Source of the DNA: Oscillospiraceae bacterium | GTDB taxonomy: Bacteria > Bacillota > Clostridia > Oscillospirales > Ruminococcaceae | DNA: 64,000 nucleotides | Direction of reading: 5' to 3' | Assembly: GCA_004555865.1 (NCBI GenBank) | Contig: SFJO01000001.1 | Coordinates: 124,001 to 188,000, forward strand | Shown here: positions 41,826 to 50,208 of the stretch, piece after piece | How positions within the stretch are numbered: the first letter of the stretch is position 1 | Layout of the letters: each line of letters starts with the position of its first letter | Translations under genes and position numbers: made by a program | The notes under the pieces: model-generated | Told to the model about the DNA's origin: nothing | Databases searched by the model: none | Seen by the model: only the letters and a program-made list of their open reading frames with translations

Positions 41826-42466
41826 TGCATTCTCTCCTGTTTCACTTTATGATCGACCACGTGGCGTTTTTCCAGCTCACGGGTAATATCTTCCACCGAA
41901 ATTCCCAGTTCCACCATCAGCACCAGTACATGGTAGCACAGATCACTGATCTCAAACACGGTCTCTTCCTTGTCCCGCTTGCCGCCGGCAATGATGACCT
42001 CGGTGCACTCCTCGCCCACCTTTTTCAGGATCTTTTCCAGGCCCTTATCAAACAGATAGGTGGTGTAGCTGCCCTCTTTGGGGGCGGTCTTGCGGCCCTT
42101 GATCAGCTCATACAGCCCCTCATAGGTGAACTGCTTCAGTTCCTCGCTCACATACACTGGCTGGAAGAAGCAGCTCTCGGCGCCGGTATGGCAGGCAGGC
42201 CCGTCCTTGACCACCTCCACCACCAGGGCGTCGGCGTCGCAGTCGGCGGTGATGCTCACCACCCGCTGCACATTGCCGCTGGTTTCGCCCTTGCGCCAGA
42301 TCTCCTGGCGGCTGCGGCTCCAGAACACGGTGCGGCCCTCGGCAATGGTCAGGGCCAGGGTCTCCGCGTTCATATAAGCCAGGGTCAGTACCTGCTTGGT
42401 GTAGTGATCCTGCACAATGGCAGGAATCAGGCCCTTTTCGTCAAATTTCAGCTTCAGATTTTCCAT
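41822..42466 (-). CDS. hisIE: Bifunctional phosphoribosyl-AMP cyclohydrolase / phosphoribosyl-ATP pyrophosphatase
   Basis: Catalyses steps 2 and 3 of histidine synthesis, 214 residues. The N-terminal HisI domain (about 1-112) has WRKGETSGNVQRVVSITADCDADALVVEV and CHTGAESCFF, which supply the Zn and Mg ligands. The C-terminal HisE domain (about 125-214) has GSYTTYLFDKGLEKILKKVGEECTEVIIAG and the helical KRDKEETVFEISDLCYHVLVLM. Start ATG 42464-42466 with AGGAA seven bases upstream; a GTG five codons earlier (42481) is possible. A gap of 214 bases to hisF contains a candidate internal promoter. Confidence 0.95.
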   Translation of the reverse strand: MENLKLKFDEKGLIPAIVQDHYTKQVLTLAYMNAETLALTIAEGRTVFWSRSRQEIWRKGETSGNVQRVVSITADCDADALVVEVVKDGPACHTGAESCFFQPVYVSEELKQFTYEGLYELIKGRKTAPKEGSYTTYLFDKGLEKILKKVGEECTEVIIAGGKRDKEETVFEISDLCYHVLVLMVELGISVEDITRELEKRHVVDHKVKQERMQ

Positions 42467-42551
42467 CGTTGTGTTCCTCACAAAACGCCTGGCGGCACCG
42501 GAACCTCCGCAGGGCCGAACGGCCGCGCTCCGGCGGTACCGCCATGGTTCA

Positions 42552-42581
42552 AGTATACCATTTTACGCCCCGGAAAAGCAA
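42552..42581 (-). promoter_or_regulatory. Candidate internal promoter before hisIE-hisK
   Basis: Minus-strand TTGCTT (42576-42581), 18 bases, TATACT (42552-42557), in the only sizeable gap of the his operon. Confidence 0.4.
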
Positions 42582-42680
42582 CCACTTCCCGAGGCGCTGC
42601 GTACATTTTTGTCTTTTCTATCAAATTGTCCGAATGCGTTTCCGGAGCCGCGGGCTTTTTCTGCAAATCCGCCCGCCGGG

Positions 42681-43436
42681 TCACAGCCGCATTTCCACGC
42701 CCTGCGCCCGCAGATACTCCTTCAGCGCCCGGATCTCCACCTGCCGGGTGTGGAAGATGCTGGCGGCCAGGCCTGCATCCATGCCCGGATGGCGGAACAG
42801 TTCGGCAAAATCCTCTTTGCAGCCTGCGCCGCCGGAGGCAATGATGGGCACGTTCACCCGCTTGGCCATGGCGTCCAGCATTTCCAGGTCGAAGCCGTTT
42901 TTCACGCCGTCGGTGTCAATGGAGTTCACCACCAGCTCGCCCGCGCCGTTCTTCACGCCCTGCTCGGCCCAATCCAGCGCGTCGATGCCGGTGTTTTCCC
43001 GGCCGCCCTTGGCGAACAGGCAAAATTTTCCGTCCACGCGGCGCACGTCCATGCTCAGCACCACGCACTGGTTGCCGTACTTCTGGGCCGCCGCCGGGAT
43101 GATGCCCGGATTGCGAATGGCCCCGGAATTGACGCTTACCTTGTCCGCGCCGCATTTCAGCACCCGATCAAAATCCTCCAGCGTATTGATGCCGCCGCCC
43201 ACGGTGAGCGGGATGAAGATCTCCCCGGCCACCCGGCGCAGAATGTCGGTGAACAGGCCCCGGCCCTCCACGCTGGCGGTAATGTCGTAAAACACCAGCT
43301 CGTCGGCCCCGGCTTGATTGTAATAGCGGGCCATCTCCACCGGGTCAGCCATATCCCGCAGGCCCTGAAAATTCGTGCCTTTCACCACCCGGCCGTCCTT
43401 CACGTCCAGGCAGGGAATGATGCGCTTGGTAATCAT
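42681..43436 (-). CDS. hisF: Imidazole glycerol phosphate synthase subunit HisF
   Basis: Cyclase subunit: uses ammonia from HisH to make imidazole glycerol phosphate and AICAR. 251-residue TIM barrel. Catalytic aspartates lie in IIPCLDVKDGRVVKGTNF (about Asp11) and VLSMDVRRVDGKF (about Asp130). Phosphate loops are TVGGGINTLEDF and IIASGGAGCKEDF. Start ATG 43434-43436 with GAGGAGG upstream, 20 bases after hisA. Confidence 0.98.
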   Translation of the reverse strand: MITKRIIPCLDVKDGRVVKGTNFQGLRDMADPVEMARYYNQAGADELVFYDITASVEGRGLFTDILRRVAGEIFIPLTVGGGINTLEDFDRVLKCGADKVSVNSGAIRNPGIIPAAAQKYGNQCVVLSMDVRRVDGKFCLFAKGGRENTGIDALDWAEQGVKNGAGELVVNSIDTDGVKNGFDLEMLDAMAKRVNVPIIASGGAGCKEDFAELFRHPGMDAGLAASIFHTRQVEIRALKEYLRAQGVEMRL

Positions 43437-43456
43437 ACGCTCCTCCTCTCGGTTGG

Positions 43457-44173
43457 TCAGCCCTGGGCCAGGCGAATGGCCCGGGCCAGATCCAGCCTGC
43501 CGGTGTACAGGGCCTTGCCCAGAATGGCCCCCCAGGTGCCCAGCTTGTCCAGCGTGACCAGCTCTTCCTCAAAGCTGATGCCGCCGCTGGCCGTCACCTT
43601 CAGGCCCTCGATCTTCGCAAGCTCCCGGTACAGTTCCAGATTGGTGCCCTGCTCGGCGCCGTCCCGGCTGATGTCGGTGTAGATCACGGCCCCCACGCCC
43701 GCCTCGTGCAGGCGGCGGCAGAAGTCCACCCCGCGCTCCGCCGAAAGCTCCTTCCAGCCGTTCACGGCCACATAGCCGTCCCGCGCGTCCACGCCAACGG
43801 CGATCCGGTCGCCGTATTTTTGGGCCATGCGGGCGGTAAAGTCAAAGTCCTTCACGGCAATGGTGCCCAGAATGCACCGGCCCACGCCCAGGTCGAGGTA
43901 TTGGCGGATGCGCTCCTCGGTGCGGATGCCGCCGCCCACCTCAATGTACAGGCCGCCCTGCCGGGTCAGGGCCTCGATGGTTTTAAAGTTGGCCAAGGTG
44001 CCGTCCTTTGCGCCATCCAGGTCCACCACATGCAGGTTTTTGGCTCCCGCCTCCAGAAACTGGCGGGCAATGGCGCAAGGGTCGGCGGAATACACGGTCA
44101 TCTGGTCATAATCGCCCTGGTACAGGCGCACCACCTGGCCGCCCCGCAGGTCAATGGCAGGAAAAATCTGCAT
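43457..44173 (-). CDS. hisA: Phosphoribosylformimino-5-aminoimidazole carboxamide ribotide isomerase
   Basis: Isomerises ProFAR to PRFAR (Amadori rearrangement), 238-residue TIM barrel. N-terminal QIFPAIDLRGGQVVRLYQGDYDQ holds the catalytic Asp8, and VGVDARDGYVAVNGW holds the second acid region; phosphate loops are VGGGIRTEERI and TASGGISFEE. Start ATG 44171-44173 with GAGGAGG upstream. Directly between hisH and hisF. Confidence 0.98.
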   Translation of the reverse strand: MQIFPAIDLRGGQVVRLYQGDYDQMTVYSADPCAIARQFLEAGAKNLHVVDLDGAKDGTLANFKTIEALTRQGGLYIEVGGGIRTEERIRQYLDLGVGRCILGTIAVKDFDFTARMAQKYGDRIAVGVDARDGYVAVNGWKELSAERGVDFCRRLHEAGVGAVIYTDISRDGAEQGTNLELYRELAKIEGLKVTASGGISFEEELVTLDKLGTWGAILGKALYTGRLDLARAIRLAQG

Positions 44174-44195
44174 TTGGCTCCTCCTCTTTCATCCC

Positions 44196-44807
44196 TCACA
44201 GCTCGGCAAAGGCCTTCAAAAGGCGCAGGCCGGTGTCGCCGCTCTTTTCCGGGTGGAACTGCGTGCCGTACACCAGCCCCCGGCGCACCGCCCCGGTGAC
44301 GGGCAGCTCGTATTCGCTGGTGGCCAGGGTGCTCTCGACACAGTGTTTGGCATAATAGCTGTGTACGTAGTAAACGCACTCGCCCTCGTTCACATACTGA
44401 AACAGCGGGTCCTCCGGGCGGGTGAGGTGCAGGGCGTTCCAGCCGATGTGGGGGACCTTGAGGGTTTTATCCTGCAAATCGTCCTCCAGCGGGCACACCT
44501 GGCCCGGAATCAGCCCCAGGCCCGCGTGCTCGCCGTACTCATAGCTCTTGTCAAACAGCAGCTGCATTCCAAGGCAGATGCCCAGCATCGGCTTTTTTTG
44601 CACCTGCTGCTTCAGCACCGGCACAAGGCCCGTCTCTTCCAGCTTGCGCATGGCGTCGGCAAAGGCGCCCACGCCGGGCAGAATGATCCGGTCGGCGGTT
44701 TCCAGCCGGGCCGGGTCCCGGGTGATTTCATTTTCCAGCCCCAGATAAGAAAGGCTGGAGGACAGGCTGAACAGGTTGCCCACCCCATAGTCGATCACTG
44801 CGATCAT
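44196..44807 (-). CDS. hisH: Imidazole glycerol phosphate synthase glutaminase subunit HisH
   Basis: Class-I glutamine amidotransferase giving ammonia to HisF; 203 residues. The catalytic Cys is in KPMLGICLGMQLLFDKS (Cys78), the His/Glu pair in TQFHPEKSGDTG near residue 190, and the N-terminal DYGVGNLFSLSSSL is typical. Start ATG 44805-44807 with AAGGAAA upstream. Confidence 0.98.
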   Translation of the reverse strand: MIAVIDYGVGNLFSLSSSLSYLGLENEITRDPARLETADRIILPGVGAFADAMRKLEETGLVPVLKQQVQKKPMLGICLGMQLLFDKSYEYGEHAGLGLIPGQVCPLEDDLQDKTLKVPHIGWNALHLTRPEDPLFQYVNEGECVYYVHSYYAKHCVESTLATSEYELPVTGAVRRGLVYGTQFHPEKSGDTGLRLLKAFAEL

Positions 44808-44830
44808 GGCAATTTCCTTTCCTGGTTGGG

Positions 44831-45421
44831 TTACACCAGCAGGCCCTTGGTGCTGGGGATTTCGTTCTCTTTCCCCGGCTCGATGGCCACGGCCTGGCGC
44901 AGCGCCCGGCCCATGCCTTTGAACACGGCCTCCAGAATGTGGTGGCTGTTTTCGCCCGCCAGCTGCTTCAGATGTACGGCGCTGGGGCAGCTGCGCACAA
45001 AGGCCAGCCAGAATTCCTTGCCCAGCTCGGTGTCAAACGTGCCTACCTTTTCGGTGGGCAGCTCCACCTGCCAGCCCAGATGGGCCCGGCCGGAGAGATC
45101 CACCGCACACACCATCAGCACCTCGTCCATGGGCAGAATGAAGCTGCCGTAGCGGGTAATGCCCCGCATTTCGCCCAGCGCCTGCTGAAAGGCCTTTCCC
45201 AGGCAGATGCCCACATCCTCCACCGTGTGGTGGTCGTCCACCCAGGTATCGCCCTTGCAGCAAACGGCCAGGTCAAAGCTGCCGTGGCGGCAGAACAGCT
45301 CCAGCATGTGATTCAGAAAGCCGCAGCCGGTGTCCACCTGATACACGCCTTTGCCGTCCAGCTTCAGGCGCAGGGTGATGTCGGTTTCGGCTGTTTTGCG
45401 CTTGATCTCTGCATTTCTCAT
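44831..45421 (-). CDS. hisB: Imidazoleglycerol-phosphate dehydratase
   Basis: Mn-dependent dehydratase making imidazole acetol phosphate; monofunctional, 196 residues. Metal-binding repeats appear as GFLNHMLELFCRHGSFDL, DTWVDDHHTVEDVGICLG, and the C-terminal AGENSHHILEAVFKGMGRALRQA. No fused histidinol-phosphatase domain is present, consistent with the separate PHP-type hisK downstream. Start ATG 45419-45421. Confidence 0.98.
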   Translation of the reverse strand: MRNAEIKRKTAETDITLRLKLDGKGVYQVDTGCGFLNHMLELFCRHGSFDLAVCCKGDTWVDDHHTVEDVGICLGKAFQQALGEMRGITRYGSFILPMDEVLMVCAVDLSGRAHLGWQVELPTEKVGTFDTELGKEFWLAFVRSCPSAVHLKQLAGENSHHILEAVFKGMGRALRQAVAIEPGKENEIPSTKGLLV

Positions 45422-45439
45422 GGTCTGCTCCTTCCCGCC

Positions 45440-46498
45440 TCAGGCCCCCAGCTTTTCAAGGGCCGCAATCAGGGTCTCCATCTCCTGCTGGGTGCCGATG
45501 GTGATGCGCAGGTAGTTGGAGATGCGGGGTGCGTCAAAATGGCGCACCAAAATGCCCTCCTGCTTCAAAGCGCGGTACAGGGCCCCGCCCTCCATGCGGC
45601 TGCTGGCCGCAAACAGGAAGTTGGTGTTGGAATCCAGAACCGTGAAGCCCAGCTTTTTCAGGGCCTGGGCCGTCCACTGCCGGGAGGCCCGCACCTTGCC
45701 GGTGCACTCCTCAAAATAAGCCTCATCCTCCATGGCGGCCGTACCGGCCAGCAGGGTGAGCCGGTTGATGTTGTAAGGGTTGTAGCTGAACTTCACCCGG
45801 TTCAGGTCGGCGATCAGCTCCTCGCTGCCGATGGCAAAGCCCAGCCGCGCCCCGGCCAGATTGCGGGACTTGGAGAAGGTCTGCACCACCAGCAGGTTCG
45901 GGTACTTTTCCACCAGCGGCACACAGCTCTCAGCCCCGAAATCCACATAAGCCTCGTCCACGATGACCACATGGTCCGGGTCGGCCTGAAGCAGCCGCTC
46001 GATCTGCGCAGGCTTCAGGGCAAGGCCGGTGGGGGCATTGGGGTTCGCAATGACCACCGTGGCCCCAAGGCCCAGATAGTCCTCCACGTTCAGGGTGAAG
46101 TCCTCCCTCAGAGGGATGACCTTGTCCGGCACGCCCCAGAGCTTTGCCCATACGCCGTAAAAGCCGTAGGTAATGTCCGCGTAGGCCAGCGGGGTCCGTT
46201 CGTCGCAGAAGGCCCGCACCGCAAAGCTGAGCACCTCGTCGCTGCCGTTGCCGGGCATCACCTGGGTGGGCTTCACTCCGCAGCGGGCGGCAATGGCGTT
46301 GACAAGGCCGGTGCAGGCGGGGTCGGAGTAAAGGCGCAGATCCCGCACGGCATCGGCGTTCACCGCCTTGACCACCTGCGGGCCCGCCGGATAGGGGCTT
46401 TCGTTGGTGTTCAGCTTGATGTAGCGGCGGTCCTGGGGCTGCTCGCCGGGGGTATACGGTTCAAGCGCAGCAAGGGCGCTGGTAAAATAGCGGCTCAT
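45440..46498 (-). CDS. hisC: Histidinol-phosphate aminotransferase
   Basis: PLP-dependent class-I/II aminotransferase, 352 residues. The PLP lysine is in VVQTFSKSRNLAGARLGFAIG (about residue 215). Substrate motifs are YIKLNTNESPYPAGPQV, MPGNGSDEVLSFAVRAF and VIANPNAPTGLALKPAQI, with a C-terminal arginine segment NYLRITIGTQQEMETLI. Two bases separate its start from the hisD stop, so translation is coupled. Confidence 0.97.
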   Translation of the reverse strand: MSRYFTSALAALEPYTPGEQPQDRRYIKLNTNESPYPAGPQVVKAVNADAVRDLRLYSDPACTGLVNAIAARCGVKPTQVMPGNGSDEVLSFAVRAFCDERTPLAYADITYGFYGVWAKLWGVPDKVIPLREDFTLNVEDYLGLGATVVIANPNAPTGLALKPAQIERLLQADPDHVVIVDEAYVDFGAESCVPLVEKYPNLLVVQTFSKSRNLAGARLGFAIGSEELIADLNRVKFSYNPYNINRLTLLAGTAAMEDEAYFEECTGKVRASRQWTAQALKKLGFTVLDSNTNFLFAASSRMEGGALYRALKQEGILVRHFDAPRISNYLRITIGTQQEMETLIAALEKLGA

Positions 46499-46500
46499 GG

Positions 46501-47793
46501 TTATTCTCCTTTCTGCTCGTCTTCGTAGCGGATGGTCACACTGCGGGCATGGCCGTGCAGGCCCTCCCGCTCGGCAAAATCGGCAATGCGGGCCTGCACC
46601 TTGCCCAGAGCCTCCCGGGTGTAATACAGGAAGCTGGACTTCTTCACAAAGTCGTCCACCGACAGCGGGCTGGAGAAGCGGGCCGTGCCGCTGGTGGGCA
46701 GCGTGTGGTTCGGGCCGGCAAAGTAATCGCCCAGGGCCTCGGGCACGTTTTTACCCAAAAAGATACTGCCCGCATTGCGGATCTCATTCAGCAGGCTGAA
46801 GGGGTCATCCACGCACACCTCCAGATGCTCCGGGGCAATGAGGTTGGCGGCGGCCACCGCCTTGTGCATATCGTCGGTCACAATGATCTTGCCGTTGGTG
46901 TCAATGCTGGTGCGGGCGATCTCCGCCCGGGGCAGCTGCGGAATCTGCACCTCCAGCTCCGCCTGCACGGCCAGCGCCAGCTCCCGGCTGTCGGTCACCA
47001 GCACAGCGCTGGCCAGCTTGTCGTGCTCGGCCTGGCTCAGCAGGTCGGCGGCCACCCAGGCCGGATTGCAGGTGCCGTCTGCCAGCACCAGAATCTCACT
47101 GGGTCCGGCGATCATGTCAATGTCCACCTGGCCGTACACCTTGCGCTTGGCTGTTGCCACAAAGATGTTGCCGGGGCCAACGATCTTGTCCACCCGGGGC
47201 ACGGTCTCGGTGCCGTAGGCCAGGGCGGCCACGGCCTGGGCGCCGCCTGCCTTTACAATGGTGGTCACACCCGCCACATGGGCCGCCGCCAGAATGGCCG
47301 GGGCGATCTTTCCGTCTTTGCCGGCGGGGGTGGTCATCACGATCTGCTCCACACCGGCGATCTTGGCGGGGATCACGTCCATCAGTACGGTGGAGGGGTA
47401 GCTGGCGGTGCCGCCGGGCACATACACGCCCGCCCGCTGGATGGGGGTGTATTTCTGGCCCAGCAGAATGCCGTCCTGGTCGTTCAGCACAAAGTTCTTG
47501 TGCTTCTGGGCCTCATGGAAGTGCCGGATGTTGGCGGCGGCCATCTCCAGCGTGGTGATAAAGTCCGGGTCAACCTGGGCCAGGCCCTCGGCCATCTCCT
47601 CCTCGCTCACCAGAAGATCGTCCAGTACCACATGGTCGAACTTCTCCGCATAGCGGTACAGGGCCTTGTCGCCCTCGGCCCGCACGTCGGCAATGATGCC
47701 ATCCACCACGGCCTCCACATCCGCCTCGGCGCGGATGTCCCGGTTCAGGATCTGCTCGGGCCGCAGCTCGTCGAACTCATACAGCTTGATCAT
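46501..47793 (-). CDS. hisD: Histidinol dehydrogenase
   Basis: Zn-dependent four-electron NAD+ oxidoreductase forming histidine, 430 residues. Motifs are GVYVPGGTASYPSTVLMDVIPAKIAGV, KIVGPGNIFVATAKRKVYGQVDIDMIAGPSEI, SQAEHDKLASAVLVT, and GPNHTLPTSGTARFSSPLSV (Zn and catalytic His region). Start ATG 47791-47793 shares one base with the stop of the hisZG gene (TAATG), a tight translational coupling. Confidence 0.98.
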   Translation of the reverse strand: MIKLYEFDELRPEQILNRDIRAEADVEAVVDGIIADVRAEGDKALYRYAEKFDHVVLDDLLVSEEEMAEGLAQVDPDFITTLEMAAANIRHFHEAQKHKNFVLNDQDGILLGQKYTPIQRAGVYVPGGTASYPSTVLMDVIPAKIAGVEQIVMTTPAGKDGKIAPAILAAAHVAGVTTIVKAGGAQAVAALAYGTETVPRVDKIVGPGNIFVATAKRKVYGQVDIDMIAGPSEILVLADGTCNPAWVAADLLSQAEHDKLASAVLVTDSRELALAVQAELEVQIPQLPRAEIARTSIDTNGKIIVTDDMHKAVAAANLIAPEHLEVCVDDPFSLLNEIRNAGSIFLGKNVPEALGDYFAGPNHTLPTSGTARFSSPLSVDDFVKKSSFLYYTREALGKVQARIADFAEREGLHGHARSVTIRYEDEQKGE

Positions 47794-49439
47794 TACTCTG
47801 TCCCCTCCTGCAGCTTCTCCATCAGGGTGAGAAGCTCCTTGTTCTTGAATTTGTAGCTTGCCTTGTTGGCAATAAACCGGGCGCTGATGGGCATGAACTC
47901 GGTCAGCACCTTCAGGTTGTTTTCCTTGAGCGTGGTGCCGGTCTCCACGATGTCCACAATCACATCCGAAAGCCCCAGAATGGGGGCCAGCTCGATGGAA
48001 CCATTCAGCTTGATGATCTCAATGTCCCGCCCAAGGCTGGAATAATAGGCCTTGGCGATGTTCACAAACTTGGTGGCCACCCGAAGCGCCCGGCTGGGGT
48101 CGTCCGCAAAATCGGTGGGGCCTGCCACACACATACGGCATTTGCCCAGGCCGGTGTCCAGCAGCTCGTACACGTCCGCGCCGCTCTCTTCCAGAATGTC
48201 CTTGCCCACAATGCCCACATCGGCGGCGCCATGCTCCACATAAATGGCCACGTCGCTGGGCTTCACCAAAAAGTAGCGGATGCCCGCGGCGGGGTTTTCC
48301 ACCACCAGCTTGCGGGTCTCGTTGTAATTTTCCTCACAACCGTACCCGGCCGCCGCCAGCAGGGCGTATACCTTATCGCCCAGGCGGCCCTTGGGCAGGG
48401 CCACGTTCAGCATGGCGCTGCCGCTGGCCCGCTGCACCGGCGGCAGCGGGGCGTTCAGCCGCTCCATCTCGTCCAGATACAGCGCAAAGCCGATGGCTCC
48501 GGCCCCCGGGCAGAACTTCTGGGCCAGCAGGTCGTACTGGCCGCCCTTCAGCACCGGGCGGGGCAGCCCCGCCAGATAGCCCTGGAACACCAGGCCGGTG
48601 TAATACTCCATGTCGCCGGTGAGTGAGAGGTCCAGCTGAAGCTCCGTCCAGCCGTCCAGCGCCTGCCACAGGGTTTGCAGCTGGTCCAGCGCGGCGGCCA
48701 TGGCCGCCTGCCCGGCCCGGGGCGAAGCCCCCCAGCGGCGGCGGCGCTGCCAATCCTCCATGCCGCCCAGCCGCTCCACCGCCCGGCACAGTTCCTGCGC
48801 GCCCTCCATCACCTGGGCGAAGGGGCCGCTCAGGCCGGGCAGGCGGCACAGGGCCTCAATGCCGTCGGGCTGCACCCCGGCCGTCTGGGCCGTGCGCCGC
48901 AGCTGGTGGGCGTTCTTGCTCTTGATCAGCTCCAGCAGCTCGGGCCGCCACTGTTCCGCCACGTTCAGCGCATCCAGCAGGCCGGTCACGAAGCCCATGT
49001 GGCTCAGCTCCAGCACCGCCGGGGCCTCCAGCGCCTCCAGGCTCTGCCGGGCAAGGCCCAGCACCTGGGCCGTAGTCGCCTCATCCACCGCACCGATGCA
49101 CTCCAGCCCCATCTGGTTGATTTCTTTATAGGTATGGCTCTCCAGGCTGGGGCGGTACACGTTTTCGATGTAATAGTATTTTTCGCACTGGCCGGGGGCG
49201 GGCTGGGCATTTTTTGCAATGCTCAGGGTCACGTCCGGCTTCAGGGCCAGCAGCCGCCCGTCCAGGTCGGTGAAGGTAATCACCTGGTCGCTGGTGAGAA
49301 ACCGCCGGTTCTCCTGATACAGGCCGTATTCCTCAAAGCGGCCCATGTGGAACTTGCGGTACCCCGCCTGCTCATACAGTGCACGCAGGCGCAGGCTGGC
49401 CCGCTCCTGCGGTTTCAAAATCGAAAAATCAAATTCCAT
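47793..49439 (-). CDS. hisZG: HisZ-HisG fusion: ATP phosphoribosyltransferase, regulatory plus short-form catalytic chains
   Basis: First enzyme of histidine synthesis and its feedback-control point, 548 residues. Residues 1 to about 330 are HisZ, a catalytically dead histidyl-tRNA synthetase paralog (FLTSDQVITFTDLDGRLLALKPDVTLSIAK, YYYIENVYRPSLESHTYKEINQMGLECIG, DMEYYTGLVFQGYLAG, GGQYDLLAQKF). Residues 343-548 are short-form HisG (MLNVALPKGRLGDKVYALLA, DVGIVGKDILEESGADVYEL, ADVIVDIVETGTTLKEN). Normally these are two genes forming a hetero-octamer. No ribosome site precedes Met343 (48411-48413) and the frame is open, so it is read as one polypeptide. First gene of the operon. Confidence 0.93.
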   Translation of the reverse strand: MEFDFSILKPQERASLRLRALYEQAGYRKFHMGRFEEYGLYQENRRFLTSDQVITFTDLDGRLLALKPDVTLSIAKNAQPAPGQCEKYYYIENVYRPSLESHTYKEINQMGLECIGAVDEATTAQVLGLARQSLEALEAPAVLELSHMGFVTGLLDALNVAEQWRPELLELIKSKNAHQLRRTAQTAGVQPDGIEALCRLPGLSGPFAQVMEGAQELCRAVERLGGMEDWQRRRRWGASPRAGQAAMAAALDQLQTLWQALDGWTELQLDLSLTGDMEYYTGLVFQGYLAGLPRPVLKGGQYDLLAQKFCPGAGAIGFALYLDEMERLNAPLPPVQRASGSAMLNVALPKGRLGDKVYALLAAAGYGCEENYNETRKLVVENPAAGIRYFLVKPSDVAIYVEHGAADVGIVGKDILEESGADVYELLDTGLGKCRMCVAGPTDFADDPSRALRVATKFVNIAKAYYSSLGRDIEIIKLNGSIELAPILGLSDVIVDIVETGTTLKENNLKVLTEFMPISARFIANKASYKFKNKELLTLMEKLQEGTE

Positions 49440-49504
49440 CTCTCTTCACTCCAACCATTCCGGCACACGGCCAAACCGCCGCCTTTGTTCGTTCGCTGGC
49501 TTCC

Positions 49505-49533
49505 ATTATAATTTATTCAGATAAAGTTGTAAA
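49505..49533 (-). promoter_or_regulatory. Promoter of the histidine operon
   Basis: Minus-strand TTTACA (49528-49533), 17 bases, TATAAT (49505-49510). Only about 65 nt lie before hisZG, so there is no room for a T-box or attenuator; control is more likely at the promoter or by feedback through HisZ. Confidence 0.85.
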
Positions 49534-49625
49534 GTAGTAAAATAATGATTTTATCTTTTGCCGGGCCCCGCCTGATTTTCGGCCCGCTTTTTCATCTGTT
49601 TCGCCAGCCTGCCCGGCCCGCAAAA

Positions 49626-49680
49626 ACACAATGGGCTGCCCGGCGCACCCTCTTTGAGCGAGAGGCGCAGAGCAGCCCAT
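49626..49680 (-). terminator. Terminator of the CobW/small-protein cluster
   Basis: Minus-strand ATGGGCTGC...GCAGCCCAT (with an inner CGCCTCTC/GAGGGTG helix), followed by TGTGTTTTTG. Confidence 0.75.
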
Positions 49681-49691
49681 ATTGGTTTTGT

Positions 49692-50087
49692 TTATCCGCG
49701 GCAGCCCAGGTCATCCCAGTTGCCGAAATCCTCCGGAGAGGCAATGCGGGTGGGGTCCAGCTTGCCGTCCTCGCCCACCGGGGCCTCGGCGGCGCCCAGC
49801 TGAACGGGGTTTGCATTAGGGGCATCCGTTGCCGGGGCAGGGGCCGGCTCCTCCGCCTTCCCTTCCTCCGCGGCAGGCACAGCCGGCTCCCGGGCCGGTT
49901 CTTCCGCCGGTTCCTCGGCGGCCGCAGGCGCCTCAACGGTTTCGTCGGCCCCCTCCGGCTGCTGGGGCGGAATCATTACCTCATCCTCGTCCAGAATGGG
50001 GTCGTTCAGCTTTTTCAGCACAGTGGCCGCCACCGCACCGGCAGCCAGGCCCACACCCACAGCGATCAAACGTCTCATCATGCCCAT
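49692..50087 (-). CDS. Small membrane-anchored acidic Pro/Ala/Glu-rich protein, unknown
   Basis: A 131-residue protein. The N-terminal helix (RRLIAVGVGLAAGAVAATVLKKL) is a likely membrane anchor or uncleaved signal. It is followed by a low-complexity acidic and proline-rich stretch (EGADETVEAPAAAEEPAEEPAREPAVPAAEEG) and a short conserved-looking C-terminus (LDPTRIASPEDFGNWDDLGCRG). Start ATG 50085-50087 with AGGAGG. I do not recognise a family. It may be cotranscribed with the GTPase genes upstream (122-base gap). Confidence 0.75.
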   Translation of the reverse strand: MGMMRRLIAVGVGLAAGAVAATVLKKLNDPILDEDEVMIPPQQPEGADETVEAPAAAEEPAEEPAREPAVPAAEEGKAEEPAPAPATDAPNANPVQLGAAEAPVGEDGKLDPTRIASPEDFGNWDDLGCRG

Positions 50088-50208
50088 GATGGTTCCTCCT
50101 TCTTGCCCGGTTTGCGGGCAGCGCTCGGTGGTTTTATCTCACATCAAATTCTGCCGGGGCACCCCTCCGGCCTCGAGCGCAGCGCTCGGCCAGCGGTACA
50201 GTGCTTTC

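Noticed and set aside
49440..49533. His T-box or attenuator before hisZG
   Set aside because: The leader is about 65 nt and has no T-box motif or His-codon leader peptide.
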